Both the position numbers and the translations under genes were made by a program. Below, one piece after another: positions 20,656 through 29,890 of a stretch of DNA of 64,000 nt. Source of the stretch: Kineococcus xinjiangensis (GTDB lineage: Bacteria; Actinomycetota; Actinomycetes; Actinomycetales; Kineococcaceae); NCBI RefSeq assembly GCF_002934625.1, contig NZ_PTJD01000009.1, positions 143,794 through 207,793 of the forward strand. Reading direction: 5' to 3'. Under the pieces are notes generated by a model. The model was given only the letters and a program-made list of their open reading frames with translations, was not told the origin of the DNA and did no database searches. How positions within the stretch are numbered: the stretch's first letter is position 1; each line of letters starts with the position of its first letter.

Positions 20656-20681
20656 GGCGCGCCGCCCGGGCGGCGCGCCTC
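20654..20681. terminator. Perfect 28-bp palindrome between convergent genes
   Basis: GAGGCGCGCCGCCC is followed directly by its reverse complement. It overlaps the last bases of the CobW-like gene stop and lies 13 bp from the subtilase stop on the other strand. It would act as a bidirectional terminator. Confidence 0.75.
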
Positions 20682-20694
20682 GGCCCCGCGCCGC

Positions 20695-21867
20695 TCAGGC
20701 GGGAGTGCGCAGCAGCCGGTTGGGGCTCTTGGAGCCGGCGCCGGAGACGACGCTCGTGGTCGCCGACCTCACGAGGGCGTCGGCGACGGCCGCGGGGGTG
20801 AGCGCGGGCTGCGCGGAGAGCAGCAGTGCCGCGGCCCCGGCGACGTGCGGGGCGGCCATGGAGGTGCCCGACGAGGTCGCCGTGGCGGTGGTGGAGGTGT
20901 GCCAGGCGGAGAGGATCGAGGACCCGGGGGCGAACAGGTCCAGGCAGCTGCCGTAGTTGGAGTACGAGGCCCGGGCGTCGGTGGAGGTGGTGGCGCCGAC
21001 CGTCAGCGCCGCGGCCACCCGTGCCGGGGAGGTTCGGCAGGCGTCTGCGCCGGAGTTGCCCGCGGCGACCGCCACCGAGACGCCGTCGCTGATGAGCGCC
21101 TTCACCGCGGCGTCCAGCGCGGAGCTGGCGGGTCCGCCCAGACTGATGTTCGCCACGGCGGGCACCCCGGCTAGGTGGTCCTTGGCGGCCCAGTCGAGCC
21201 CGGCGATGATCTGGGAGTAGCTGCCGGAGCCGTCGCAGGCCAGGACGCGCACGGGCACCAGCGTGGCCGCCTTCGCCACTCCGTGGGCGGACCCGGCGAG
21301 GGTGCCGGCGACGTGGGTGCCGTGACCGTTGCAGTCGGTGGTGCCCCGGCCGTCGGCGACGGTGGTGAAGCCGGCCCGCACCCTGCCGCCGAAGTCGGCG
21401 TGGTCGGCGCGGATGCCGGTGTCGAGGACGTAGGCGGTCACGCCGCTGCCGTCGCCGCTCCAGGTGAACGAGCCGCTGAGGGGCAGCTTGGCCTGGTCGA
21501 CCCGGTCCAGGCCCCAGCTCGGCGTCGGCGTCTGGGTGCCCTGGACCCGCACCGTGGCGTCGGGCTCGACGGAGAGCACGCGCGGGTTGCGGCGCAGCGC
21601 CTCCACGGCCGGTGCCGGCAGCGTCGCGGCGAAGCCGACGAGGGCGGAGCCGTAGACGTGGCTGACCCGGCCGGAGGCGCCGGCCGACTGCCGGGCCAGG
21701 GCCGCGGCGTCCGTCCCGGGCTTGAGCTGGACGATCACCGCGGTGCGCTGGGCGGGGGCCGCGACGGCGGCGACGGGGGCGAGCGCGCCGGCGAGGACGG
21801 CCAGGGAGGTGGCCGCGGCCCAGGGCAGGGCGCGCGAGCGCCGGCGGGGTGCGGTTGCGGAGCTCAT
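20695..21867 (-). CDS. Secreted subtilisin-family (S8) serine protease
   Basis: A 390-residue exported protease. An N-terminal Sec signal (Arg-rich, then [20 protein letters not shown]) is followed by an inhibitor-I9-type propeptide (about 40-110, ending [13 protein letters not shown]) and a proteinase-K-like catalytic domain. The catalytic Asp is in [11 protein letters not shown] (near 149), His in [10 protein letters not shown] (near 182), the oxyanion Asn in AAGNSG and Ser in [12 protein letters not shown]. The ATG start is preceded by GAGGTGG; an in-frame GTG nine bases earlier has a poorer context. No C-terminal anchor is seen, so it is likely released. Confidence 0.93.
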   Translation of the reverse strand: MSSATAPRRRSRALPWAAATSLAVLAGALAPVAAVAAPAQRTAVIVQLKPGTDAAALARQSAGASGRVSHVYGSALVGFAATLPAPAVEALRRNPRVLSVEPDATVRVQGTQTPTPSWGLDRVDQAKLPLSGSFTWSGDGSGVTAYVLDTGIRADHADFGGRVRAGFTTVADGRGTTDCNGHGTHVAGTLAGSAHGVAKAATLVPVRVLACDGSGSYSQIIAGLDWAAKDHLAGVPAVANISLGGPASSALDAAVKALISDGVSVAVAAGNSGADACRTSPARVAAALTVGATTSTDARASYSNYGSCLDLFAPGSSILSAWHTSTTATATSSGTSMAAPHVAGAAALLLSAQPALTPAAVADALVRSATTSVVSGAGSKSPNRLLRTPA

Positions 21868-22063
21868 GCTGTCCACCTCGGTGATCGGTCGCGCGCGGCG
21901 ACGTGCCGGAGCCGGCTGCGCAGGATGCGTGTTGGGAGCCGGTTCGGCTGCCGCACGGCCGAGGTGAAGGGCCGGGCGGGCGGCGTCACCCGTTCGCCAC
22001 TCGGCGGGGGCCTCCCGCCGGCCCGGATGCGCGCGCTGCGACCATCCCGCAGGCGCAGGCGGC

Positions 22064-22429
22064 TCAGCGCCGGGCGATCAGCGGGGCCAGCGAGCGCGCC
22101 ATGTCGCGGGCGCGGGTCAGGTCGTGCGCCGCGACGGGGCGGCGCACGGCGAGGACGCCCTCACGCGGGGCCGGATCGGTGACGTGGAGCAGCACGGCGC
22201 GCCCGTCGAGGAGCATGGCGTCCAGGAGGCGCTCGGCGTCGCGCACGGCGACGGCGACCCGCGAGCGCAGCAGGTGCCCGACGGCGGTGGTGCGTGCCAG
22301 GCGCAGCAGGAGCGCGTCGTCGTCGAGGTGGTTCAGCTCCGGGCGGCGCAGCAGCAACCGGGCCAGGTCGGCCACCTCGGTGGCGGGGGCGGTGGCGGGG
22401 TGGACGGTGCTGCGCGGGTGGTGGTGCAC
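22064..22429 (-). CDS. Hypothetical protein, 121 residues
   Basis: I do not recognise a family. GAGGAAG precedes the GTG start at good spacing, and codon usage fits the genome. The protein is Leu/Ala/Arg-rich and probably mostly helical ([39 protein letters not shown]), soluble, with no membrane segment. It is divergent from the cell-wall-binding protein gene; the 141-bp space between them must hold both promoters, though none is obvious. Confidence 0.65.
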   Translation of the reverse strand: MHHHPRSTVHPATAPATEVADLARLLLRRPELNHLDDDALLLRLARTTAVGHLLRSRVAVAVRDAERLLDAMLLDGRAVLLHVTDPAPREGVLAVRRPVAAHDLTRARDMARSLAPLIARR

Positions 22430-22570
22430 GGTGACTTCCTCGGGGTAGTGCTGGCCGCCAGTCCTTCAGGGCTGTTCCCCTTGGTTCTCGGCGCCGGGGG
22501 CGGGTGTCGCGATGGGCTGTCCGGGGGTGGGCCCGGGGGGGCTGCACGACCAGATCACGAGGGAGTCTTG

Positions 22571-23692
<1,122 letters not shown>

Positions 23693-23726
23693 CGCCCGGC
23701 GCCGCCGGGGCGGCACCGAGGAGCGC

Positions 23727-24596
23727 TCAGGAGACGGCCGCGAGGACGGCCGGCGCCGCCTCGGACCAGCGTTCCTGCCACGGCCCCGGCGGGGCGACGC
23801 CCGCCGCGGCCGTCGCCGCGGTGGACAGCACGGAGAACGCGGGGCGTGGCGCCGGGCGCGGGAAGCCCGCCGTGTCCGTCGCGCGGATCCGCGCCTGATC
23901 CGCGCCCAGCGACACCGCCACGGTGCGGGCGAACTCCCACCACGACGCGCGCCCCGCACTGGTGGCCGCGTAGCAGCCGGCGGGGGCCTGCGCGTCCACC
24001 AGTGCCACCAGTTGCGCCGCCACGTCGGCCGTCCACGTCGGGGAGCCGACCTGGTCGTCCACCACTGCGATGGTCTCCCGCTCGGCGAGCAGCCGCGCGA
24101 TCGTCTTCGGGAAGCATCCGCCGTGCTCGCCGTACAACCACGCCGTTCGCACCACGAGCGCGTCGGGGGCCAGCGCCTGCACGGCCCACTCTCCCGCGGC
24201 CTTGGTGCGCCCGTACGCCGAGCGCGGCGCCTGGGGCGCGTCCTCCGGGTACGGCTCCCGTGCCGTCCCGTCGAAGACGTAGTCGGTGGAGACGTGCACC
24301 AGCCGCGCACCCGCCGACGCGCACTCCCGCGCCACCACCGCGGCGCCTGTCGCGTTGACCGCGAACGCCTCCGCCTCCCGGGTCTCGGCGTCGTCGACCG
24401 CCGTCCAGGCCGCGCAGTTGACGACGACGCCCGCACCGGTCACCGCGCTGCGCACCTGCTCCGCGACCGTGACGTCCGCATCGCCGCGGAGCACGGCGCG
24501 CACCTCCGCACCTCGCCCGCGCAGGTGCGCCACCACGTCCTGCCCCAGCATCCCGCCCGCGCCCAGGACCACCCAGCTACTACGCACGGCGACCAT
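23727..24596 (-). CDS. rfbD: dTDP-4-dehydrorhamnose reductase
   Basis: Last step of dTDP-L-rhamnose synthesis: NAD(P)H reduction of dTDP-4-keto-L-rhamnose. It is an extended SDR with the nucleotide motif VVLGAGGMLGQDV at the N-terminus, STDYVFDG carrying the catalytic Thr/Asp-type segment, and the catalytic YGRTK. The length of 289 fits. The start is ATG 24596; a GTG nine bases downstream, with AGGATGG before it, is an alternative. It is divergent from rfbC with 40 bp between starts. The other two pathway genes (rfbB, rfbA) are at 45.5-47.4 kb. Confidence 0.93.
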   Translation of the reverse strand: MVAVRSSWVVLGAGGMLGQDVVAHLRGRGAEVRAVLRGDADVTVAEQVRSAVTGAGVVVNCAAWTAVDDAETREAEAFAVNATGAAVVARECASAGARLVHVSTDYVFDGTAREPYPEDAPQAPRSAYGRTKAAGEWAVQALAPDALVVRTAWLYGEHGGCFPKTIARLLAERETIAVVDDQVGSPTWTADVAAQLVALVDAQAPAGCYAATSAGRASWWEFARTVAVSLGADQARIRATDTAGFPRPAPRPAFSVLSTAATAAAGVAPPGPWQERWSEAAPAVLAAVS

Positions 24597-24624
24597 CCTG
24601 CCGCTCTCCGTGTCGGCCGTCTCC

Positions 24625-24630
24625 TAGAGT
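24625..24630 (+). promoter_or_regulatory. Candidate -10 for a leaderless rfbC transcript
   Basis: TAGAGT ends seven bases before the GTG at 24637, so transcription would begin at or next to the start codon. No ribosome site precedes that GTG. Leaderless messages are common in actinobacteria. Confidence 0.5.
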
Positions 24631-24636
24631 GCGAGT

Positions 24637-25260
24637 GTGGACGTGGAGGAGCTCGGGATCGAGGGTGCGTGGGTCTTCCGCCCCCGGCTGCACGCCGACG
24701 AACGGGGGACGTTCGTCGAGCAGTACACGGCGCTGTCCCTCGCAGGCGTCGCCGGGCACCCCCTGCACGTCGCCCAGGTCAACGCCTCCGTGTCGGCCGC
24801 GGGCGTCGTGCGCGGTGTGCACTTCGCCGACGTCCCCCCGGGCCAGGCCAAGTACGTCACCTGCACGTCCGGTGCGATCCTCGACGTGGTCGTCGACCTG
24901 CGGGAGGGGTCCGCGACCTTCGGGGCGTGGCGGGCGGTGCTGCTCGACGACGTGGACCGGGCCGCGGTCTACCTGTCCGAGGGGCTCGGTCACGCCTTCT
25001 GCTCCCTCGACGACGACTCGACCGTCGTCTACCTGTGTTCCTCGGGCTACGCGCCGAGCCGGGAGCACGGCATCCACCCCCTCGACACGGACCTCGGCAT
25101 CGACTGGCCCGCAGCCGACAGGCACGGGCATCCGCTGACGCTGCGGATGTCGCCCAAGGACGCCACAGCCCCGTCGCTCGCCCAGGCGCGGGCGCAGGAA
25201 CTGCTGCCCGACGCCGCCGAGTGCGCCCGCTGGCGGCGCGAACTCGTCGGCCACGGCTGA
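24637..25260 (+). CDS. rfbC: dTDP-4-dehydrorhamnose 3,5-epimerase
   Basis: Cupin-fold epimerase of dTDP-rhamnose synthesis. The catalytic His is in VRGVHFADVPPGQAKYV, and the later EGLGHAFCSLDDDSTVVYL and YAPSREHGIHPLDTDLGIDW match the family core. The length of 207 is slightly longer than usual through a C-terminal helical tail. The GTG start has no ribosome site and sits just after a TAGAGT -10, so it is probably leaderless. It pairs divergently with rfbD. Confidence 0.93.
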   Translation: MDVEELGIEGAWVFRPRLHADERGTFVEQYTALSLAGVAGHPLHVAQVNASVSAAGVVRGVHFADVPPGQAKYVTCTSGAILDVVVDLREGSATFGAWRAVLLDDVDRAAVYLSEGLGHAFCSLDDDSTVVYLCSSGYAPSREHGIHPLDTDLGIDWPAADRHGHPLTLRMSPKDATAPSLAQARAQELLPDAAECARWRRELVGHG

Positions 25261-25388
25261 GGAGCCTCGGCGACATCTGGTCCGGTCGGGCGGCAGACCC
25301 CCGTCGATCCGGGGCAGACTCGTGGTGGCCGGACCTTCGGGAGCCCGGGCGCCGAGGTGGCGCGCATCCGTCGTGGGAAGGGGAGACC

Positions 25389-25658
25389 GTGGCCGAGGAC
25401 GGACGCCGGGCGCGCGACGACCGCGACGTCCCCTACTACTACCGGCGGCCGCGCTCCAGGCACCGCTGGGTCGACGCCGTCCTGGAGGCCTGGTTCGCCT
25501 TCGTGGGCCCCGCGCAGGGGGTCACCGACCGCACGCCCCAGCGCGGCCCGCGCACCCCCGAGGAGGCCGCCGCCGGGTACGGCGACTGGGAGCGCGTGAC
25601 CGCCCCGGACGGCCGCACCTTCCTCGTGCCCCGCAGCGGGGACGCCCCGCGGGAGTGA
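25389..25658 (+). CDS. Small hypothetical protein, 89 residues
   Basis: The GTG is preceded by AAGGGGAG at good spacing. The protein is strongly charged at the N-terminus (EDGRRARDDRDVPYYYRRP), with a short amphipathic middle (WVDAVLEAWFAFVGPAQGV) and ending in a WERVTAPDGRTFLVPR segment. I recognise no family. Codon usage is native. It lies between rfbC and the MarR-type regulator, 59 bp before the latter, and could be co-transcribed with it. Confidence 0.6.
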   Translation: MAEDGRRARDDRDVPYYYRRPRSRHRWVDAVLEAWFAFVGPAQGVTDRTPQRGPRTPEEAAAGYGDWERVTAPDGRTFLVPRSGDAPRE

Positions 25659-25665
25659 CCTCCGC

Positions 25666-25713
25666 GCTCCATCGGCCGAATCCTTCAGTTCCGCAAGCAT
25701 CGGCCGATGGAGC
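25666..25713 (+). promoter_or_regulatory. 14-bp inverted repeat overlapping the MarR gene ribosome site
   Basis: GCTCCATCGGCCGA (25666-25679) and TCGGCCGATGGAGC (25700-25713) are perfect reverse complements, 20 bases apart. The right arm contains the GGAG ribosome site of the regulator at 25718. As DNA it could be an operator for autoregulation; as RNA the hairpin would mask the ribosome site. Confidence 0.6.
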
Positions 25714-25717
25714 ACCT

Positions 25718-26245
25718 GTGACCCTCCTGCCGCCCACCGTCCTCCGCGCAGCCCTGCCCGGCGCCGCCTCCGAGGAGGAGGCCGTCGCGCTGGCCCCCTC
25801 CTCGGGCCTGGAGCTCGGCTACCTCACGATCCAGGCCGGTCTCGCCGTCGGGTCCGCCATCGACGCCGCCGCCGCCGAGCTCGGCGTGGTCGGCTCCGAC
25901 CTGCGCGCCCTCTACGGCCTCGCCGTCCACGGCACCCTCCCCGCCGGTGCGCTGGCCCAGGTCCTCGCGCTGCAGCAGTCCACCGTCACGCTCATCTCCG
26001 ATCGGCTGGAGAGCGGCGGGCTGCTGCTGCGGGAGCGCGACCCCGCCGACCGGCGGCGCGTCCTGCTGCGCCCCACCCCCGCCGGGGAGGCCCTCCTCGC
26101 GCAGGCGGCGGCGCGCGTCCGCGTCGAGCTGCAGGAGCTGTTCGCCCCGCTCTCGCCGGCCGCCGCCGCCAGCCTGGCCGCCCTGCTCGGCGAGGTCGTC
26201 GAGCCCTGGCTGCTCCAGCGCCTGCCCGGCCGCACCGCCGCCTGA
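25718..26245 (+). CDS. MarR-family transcriptional regulator
   Basis: A 175-residue dimeric winged-helix regulator. The N-terminal helices are followed by the HTH ([40 protein letters not shown]) and the wing motif RERDPADRRRVLLRPTPAGE, which includes the conserved DxRxxxLxLT-like segment near residues 105-125. The GTG start has GGAG six bases upstream inside an inverted repeat. There is no obvious target gene next to it. It may control itself through that repeat. The effector is unknown. Confidence 0.88.
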   Translation: MTLLPPTVLRAALPGAASEEEAVALAPSSGLELGYLTIQAGLAVGSAIDAAAAELGVVGSDLRALYGLAVHGTLPAGALAQVLALQQSTVTLISDRLESGGLLLRERDPADRRRVLLRPTPAGEALLAQAAARVRVELQELFAPLSPAAAASLAALLGEVVEPWLLQRLPGRTAA

Positions 26246-26314
26246 ACCACCGCCGAGCAGTCCGGCGCGAGCATCCGGGAGATCGCGTCCAGCTCCAGCG
26301 AGGCCGCCCGCGTT
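26246..26314 (+). pseudogene. Fragment of a methyl-accepting chemotaxis protein
   Basis: Right after the MarR stop, the plus strand reads [20 protein letters not shown] in one frame. This matches the coiled-coil part of MCPs (compare [17 protein letters not shown] in the receptor at 10939). No start or further receptor sequence surrounds it, so it looks like a remnant of a deleted or recombined receptor gene. Confidence 0.45.
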
Positions 26315-26338
26315 CCGTCGTGGACTCCCTCCACCACT

Positions 26339-26386
26339 GAGCGACCTCCGGCAGGGGGCCCGGCAGCCGGTGCCCCGGAGGTGCTC
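26339..26386. terminator. Hairpin between MarR gene and chemoreceptor
   Basis: GAGCGACCTCCGG and CCGGAGGTGCTC pair with one bulged base around a long loop. With the stronger hairpin next to it, it probably separates two convergent transcripts. Confidence 0.5.
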
Positions 26387-26400
26387 GCTCCGATCAGCGA

Positions 26401-26446
26401 CAGACAGGCCCGCAGACGCACGGACGTGCGTCTGCGGGCCTGTCTG
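26401..26446. terminator. Perfect 21-bp stem terminator of the chemoreceptor gene
   Basis: The stem begins CAGACAGGCCCGCAGACGCA and closes on a GGAC tetraloop with complete complementarity. It lies 12 bases beyond the stop codon of the leftward chemoreceptor gene, as expected for its terminator. Confidence 0.8.
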
Positions 26447-26458
26447 CGGGGTGGCCGG

Positions 26459-28111
26459 TCAGGGGCAGGTGGTCTGCTCGGGCAGGCGGAAGCGGGCCAC
26501 GACGGACTGCAGCTCGGCGGCCATGTGGGCCAGTTCGGCGGTGGCCTGCTGGGCCTGGCCGACGCCCTCGGTGGTGACGCGGGCGGCGTCGGCGACACCG
26601 CCGATGCGGGAGGCGATCTGGTCCGCGCCGGTGGCGACGTCGCCCACGTTGCGGTTCATCTCCGAGGTGGTGGCGGTCTGCTCCTCCACCGCCGCGGCGA
26701 TGGTGACCTGGTAGGCGTTGATGCGCTCGATGGTGTCGGTGATGCCGGCGATGGCGGCGACCGCACCTGTGGTGTCGGTCTGGATGGCCGCGACGCGGCG
26801 GGAGATGTCCTCCGTGGCGCGGGCGGTCTGCTGGGCCAGTTCCTTGACCTCGCCGGCCACCACGGCGAAGCCCTTGCCGGCCTCCCCGGCGCGGGCGGCC
26901 TCGATGGTGGCGTTGAGGGCGAGCAGGTTGGTCTGCTCCGCGATGGCGGTGATGGCCTTGACGACCTCGCTGATCTCGGCGGAGGACTTGCCGAGGCGGA
27001 CGATGGTGGCGTTGGTGACCTGCGCCTCGGACACCGCGGAGGCGGCGACCTCGGCGGCCTGCCCGGCGTTGGAGGCGATCTCCACGATGGAGGTGCCCAT
27101 CTCCTCGCTGCCGGCGGCCACGGTCTGCACGTTGGCCGAGATCTGCCCGGCCGCTGCGGCCACCGCGTCGGCCTGGGTGGAGGCGACGTCGGCGGAGGCG
27201 GCGATCTGGGTGGAGGTGCTGCTCAGCTCCTCCGACGCCGCGGCCAGCGCGGTGGAGGAGGTGGCGATGGCCTGCACCGCGGCACCGACGCCGCGCTGGG
27301 CGGTGCGCAGGGCCTGCGCCATCACGCCGAGCTCGCAGGTGGTGTGGACGTCGACGCTGCGGGTCAGGTCGCCCTCGGCCATGCCCTCCACCGCGTAGGC
27401 GACCCGCCGCAGCCCGATGATGATCATCTTGGCGATGAGGACACCGAGGCCGACGGCCAGGCCGAGTCCGGCGACGAGAACGGTGATCATGGTGGTGCGG
27501 GCGGAGGCGTAGGCCTCCTTCCCGGCGGCCACGGTGGCGGCGGCCTCGGCCTTCTCGACCTGCTCGACGCGGTCGAGGGCGTCGGCCATCTCGGAGATGA
27601 CGGGCTGGGCGACCTCGTCGCGCACCCGCTGGAAGCCGGCCAGGTCGTTGGCGCGGCTGAGCGGGATCAGCTGCTCGTCCCGGATGGCCCGGAACTGCGC
27701 CAGGGCCTCCTCGAAGGTCTCCCAGTCCGCGCGCTGGCCCTTCAGGCCGAGGGCCTCGTAGGCGGCGGCCGCGGCGTCGAGGTCGGTGTCGGTCTCCTCC
27801 ATCTTCTGCTCGTACTCGGCCATCGTGGCCTCGTCCAGGGAGGAGGCGTGGTAGCCGATGAGCATCCGCGACTTGATCTGCTCCTGGTGCACCCGACCGC
27901 GCTCGATGAGACCGGTGACGTTGTCGTCGTAGAGGGTTCCCATGCCGGCGTTCGTCGTGCTCAGCGACTTCAGTCCCACCATCGCCACCAGGCCCGCCAC
28001 GACAGCCAGGAGTGCGATGACGCCGAGGATGCGGGTCGCGACGCCGCGGTTGGTCAGCCAGCGGATCACCGCTCGTTGCTCGAGCCACCGGGTCATCGCG
28101 TCCGTCTCCAC
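26459..28111 (-). CDS. Methyl-accepting chemotaxis protein
   Basis: A 550-residue transmembrane receptor. TM1 is at about 23-45 ([20 protein letters not shown]), followed by a helical extracytoplasmic domain of the 4HB type. TM2 is at about 220-243, then HAMP, then the signalling hairpin with [35 protein letters not shown]. The C-terminus shows no pentapeptide CheR tether. I take GTG 28111 as start (GGAGG six bases upstream); an ATG lies 15 bases downstream and the frame is open to 28177. A sigma-28-like promoter faces it at 28205-28231. Confidence 0.92.
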   Translation of the reverse strand: METDAMTRWLEQRAVIRWLTNRGVATRILGVIALLAVVAGLVAMVGLKSLSTTNAGMGTLYDDNVTGLIERGRVHQEQIKSRMLIGYHASSLDEATMAEYEQKMEETDTDLDAAAAAYEALGLKGQRADWETFEEALAQFRAIRDEQLIPLSRANDLAGFQRVRDEVAQPVISEMADALDRVEQVEKAEAAATVAAGKEAYASARTTMITVLVAGLGLAVGLGVLIAKMIIIGLRRVAYAVEGMAEGDLTRSVDVHTTCELGVMAQALRTAQRGVGAAVQAIATSSTALAAASEELSSTSTQIAASADVASTQADAVAAAAGQISANVQTVAAGSEEMGTSIVEIASNAGQAAEVAASAVSEAQVTNATIVRLGKSSAEISEVVKAITAIAEQTNLLALNATIEAARAGEAGKGFAVVAGEVKELAQQTARATEDISRRVAAIQTDTTGAVAAIAGITDTIERINAYQVTIAAAVEEQTATTSEMNRNVGDVATGADQIASRIGGVADAARVTTEGVGQAQQATAELAHMAAELQSVVARFRLPEQTTCP

Positions 28112-28204
28112 GACGTCCTCCACCTGCTTGAAGGGTGTCCGGGCGCTGCGGTCGCAGCGGCGGGGCTGGGCGCGCACCGACTCGATCCGCGCTCAGCACT
28201 CCCC

Positions 28205-28231
28205 ATCGGCAACGGCGGGTTGCCGCCTGAG
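28205..28231 (-). promoter_or_regulatory. Sigma-28-like promoter driving the leftward chemoreceptor
   Basis: On the minus strand CTCAGG is followed by GCCGATG, with exactly 16 bases between TCAG and GCCGAT. Interior bases (GGCAACC...GTTGCCGAT) match the divergent promoter 50 bp away, so the two may descend from one duplicated element or share a further binding site. Confidence 0.6.
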
Positions 28232-28264
28232 CGGACGGGTTCCTGCATTCGTGCAGGAATTCCG

Positions 28265-28292
28265 CTCAGGAGGGCAACCCCTGTTGCCGATA
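28265..28292 (+). promoter_or_regulatory. Sigma-28-like promoter driving the HTH gene
   Basis: CTCAGG then GCCGATA with 16 bases between TCAG and GCCGAT, the best match in the window to a FliA/WhiG-type promoter. The predicted start of transcription falls at about 28299-28300, on the GTG of the next gene. Confidence 0.65.
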
Positions 28293-28299
28293 GAGGTGT

Positions 28300-28728
28300 G
28301 TGCTCGCTTCCTCGACGGTGCTGCGGCCCTCCACGCTCGAGCTGGTGCCGGGAGCCGCGGACGCCGCGACCGGCGCCGGCGCTCCTGCCGCCGCGAGCAC
28401 CGCCACAGCGCTGACGCACCTGCGGCGGCACCTGCAGGAGGGCATCGACGCCCTCGCGGAGGCCCTCGCCCGGACCGAGGCGCTGTGCGGGCAGCTCGAC
28501 GGCGACGCCGGCCCCGACGACGCCCCGGCCCTGGAACAGGTCCCGGTCCTCTCCTGCCGCGTCGGGGAGGCCGTGACCCGGTTGAGCGAGGCCGACAGCC
28601 GCTGGCGCCGCGCGGAGGTCCGCGCCCTGCACGAGCGGGGCCTGAGCACCCGCGCCATCGCCAAGCTGCTCGGCGTCAGCCACCAGCGCATCAGCGTCCT
28701 GCTCAAGGACACCGCCGCGTCTGCGTGA
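28300..28728 (+). CDS. Small helix-turn-helix protein
   Basis: A 142-residue protein. The N-terminal part is Ala-rich, the middle (HLRRHLQEGIDALAEALART) is helical, and the C-terminus holds a clear helix-turn-helix (VRALHERGLSTRAIAKLLGV, SHQRISVLLKD) like a resolvase or sigma-region-4 recognition unit. The GTG start coincides with the transcription start predicted from the upstream sigma-28-like promoter, so the message may be leaderless; a second GTG at 28318 is possible. Divergent from a chemoreceptor. It could be a DNA-binding regulator linked to motility; that is inference. Confidence 0.75.
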   Translation: MLASSTVLRPSTLELVPGAADAATGAGAPAAASTATALTHLRRHLQEGIDALAEALARTEALCGQLDGDAGPDDAPALEQVPVLSCRVGEAVTRLSEADSRWRRAEVRALHERGLSTRAIAKLLGVSHQRISVLLKDTAASA

Positions 28729-28774
28729 GGGCCCCGGCAGGCCCGACCCGCGCGCCGGATCCCCGGAACGGCGA

Positions 28775-28809
28775 ACGCCCTCCCCCGCCTCGACGGCGGG
28801 GGAGGGCGT
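28775..28809. terminator. 15-bp stem terminator between convergent genes
   Basis: ACGCCCTCCCCCGCC pairs perfectly with GGCGGGGGAGGGCGT around a TCGAC loop, midway between the HTH gene stop and the GAF gene stop. Confidence 0.8.
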
Positions 28810-28827
28810 CGCGCGATCCGCGGCCGC

Positions 28828-29337
28828 TCAGCCGCGGCGGTACTCCTCCAGCAGCGCGGACGCCTCGGCTGCACCCGCCCGCAGGACCGCCAGGTCGGCC
28901 TCGGTGAACTCGGTCGGGGCCAGGCCGATGACGCAGTGCGCACCGACGACGTGACCCTGCGGGGTGGTCACCGGCACGCCGGCGTAGCAGGCGTCACCAC
29001 CGGCCAGCAGCAGCAACGGGTTGTCGTGCTGGACCGGGTCGTTCGCCGCGTCCGGCACGACGTAGGGGGCGCGCTCGACGACCGCGGTGGCGCAGAAGGA
29101 CCACTCCACCGGGATGCCGCCACCCGACTCCAACAGCCCGGGTGCGCCGCTGGCCCCGAGCACCATCATCGCGGAGTCCAGCACCACCGAGACCATCCCG
29201 ATGGGCTGGCCCAGGGCGCGCGCGCTGCGGACGGACAGCTCGTCCATGCGCCGGCGCAGCTCGGGGTGGTCCAGGTCGTAGACGGCGATCGCGGCGAGGC
29301 GGTCGTAGTCGGCGAGGGCGACGCTGTGGTCGATCAC
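28828..29337 (-). CDS. GAF-domain protein
   Basis: A 169-residue soluble protein made almost wholly of one GAF fold (IGMVSVVLDSAMMVLGASGA, FCATAVVERAPYVVPDAAND, YAGVPVTTPQGHVVGAHCVI). GAF domains bind small ligands or chromophores; two cysteines (in FCATAV and GDACYAGV) are present, but a cofactor cannot be assigned. The GTG start overlaps the stop of the upstream gene by four bases. No output domain is attached, so it may act as a separate sensor for a partner such as the phosphatase encoded nearby. Confidence 0.82.
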   Translation of the reverse strand: MIDHSVALADYDRLAAIAVYDLDHPELRRRMDELSVRSARALGQPIGMVSVVLDSAMMVLGASGAPGLLESGGGIPVEWSFCATAVVERAPYVVPDAANDPVQHDNPLLLLAGGDACYAGVPVTTPQGHVVGAHCVIGLAPTEFTEADLAVLRAGAAEASALLEEYRRG

Positions 29338-29654
29338 GAGGAGGCTCCGGAGCGGCTGGCGGGGTGGGTCATGGCGAAGGCGGCGGTGAGCCGCGCGTGG
29401 CTCTCGAGCCGGATGCGCAGGGCGCGGGCGCACAGGCCCATGACGCCGTCGGGGTAGGCGTCCATCGCGGCGAGGAGGCGCTCCAGCGACGGCCGGTCCC
29501 CCTCCTGGCCCGTCAGGCGCGCCGACGCCAGCAGTTCCCGCCAGATCTCCACGGCCGCGCGGGAGTAGGCCCGCTCGACCGCGGTGCGGGCATCGGCCAG
29601 GGTCGGGGGCCGCAGGCCGTAGGCGGCACTCGCGGCCGTCTCCATCGTGGGCAT
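29334..29654 (-). CDS. Hypothetical protein coupled to the GAF gene
   Basis: A 106-residue, mostly helical, Ala/Arg-rich protein (LADARTAVERAYSRAAVEIW, RPSLERLLAAMDAYPDGVMG) with no recognised domain. Its stop overlaps the GAF start (GTGA), so both are made from one message. The start is uncertain among TTG 29657, ATG 29654 and ATG 29645; none has a strong ribosome site. It is divergent from the phosphatase gene 236 bp away. Confidence 0.6.
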   Translation of the reverse strand: MPTMETAASAAYGLRPPTLADARTAVERAYSRAAVEIWRELLASARLTGQEGDRPSLERLLAAMDAYPDGVMGLCARALRIRLESHARLTAAFAMTHPASRSGASS

Positions 29655-29819
29655 CAAGCTCGACTCACCGTCTCACCGCTCGGCATCGGAGGCCCGGTGT
29701 CGCGACGGCCTCCCTGACTCCCTGTACCTCGGCAGGAAGCCGCCCCGGCTGGAGGTCCGGCCTCCTCACGGTGCCCGGTGCCGCGCGGGACGCCTCCCCG
29801 TGCCTCTCCCCGCGACGGG

Positions 29820-29847
29820 CTCAAGGAGCGGCCCGGACGTGCCGATA
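29820..29847 (+). promoter_or_regulatory. Sigma-28-like promoter before the SpoIIE-type phosphatase
   Basis: CTCAAG followed by GCCGATA with 16 bases between TCAA (29821-29824) and GCCGAT. Transcription would begin near 29855, giving a leader of about 35 nt with a GGGAGGG ribosome site before GTG 29891. Confidence 0.65.
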
Positions 29848-29890
29848 CGTCGTCCGGGGGCGTCGTGCCCCCGTCGAGGGAGGGCGGAAC

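Noticed and set aside
22430..22570. Possible riboswitch before the cell-wall-binding protein gene
   Set aside because: I looked for ydaO-type (c-di-AMP) and c-di-GMP riboswitch core sequences and found none; only G-rich runs are present.
25680..25710. Sixth sigma-28-like promoter before the MarR gene (TCAG...GCCGAT)
   Set aside because: Spacing is only 14, the -35 lacks the CTCARG form, and the GCCGAT is explained by the 14-bp inverted repeat.
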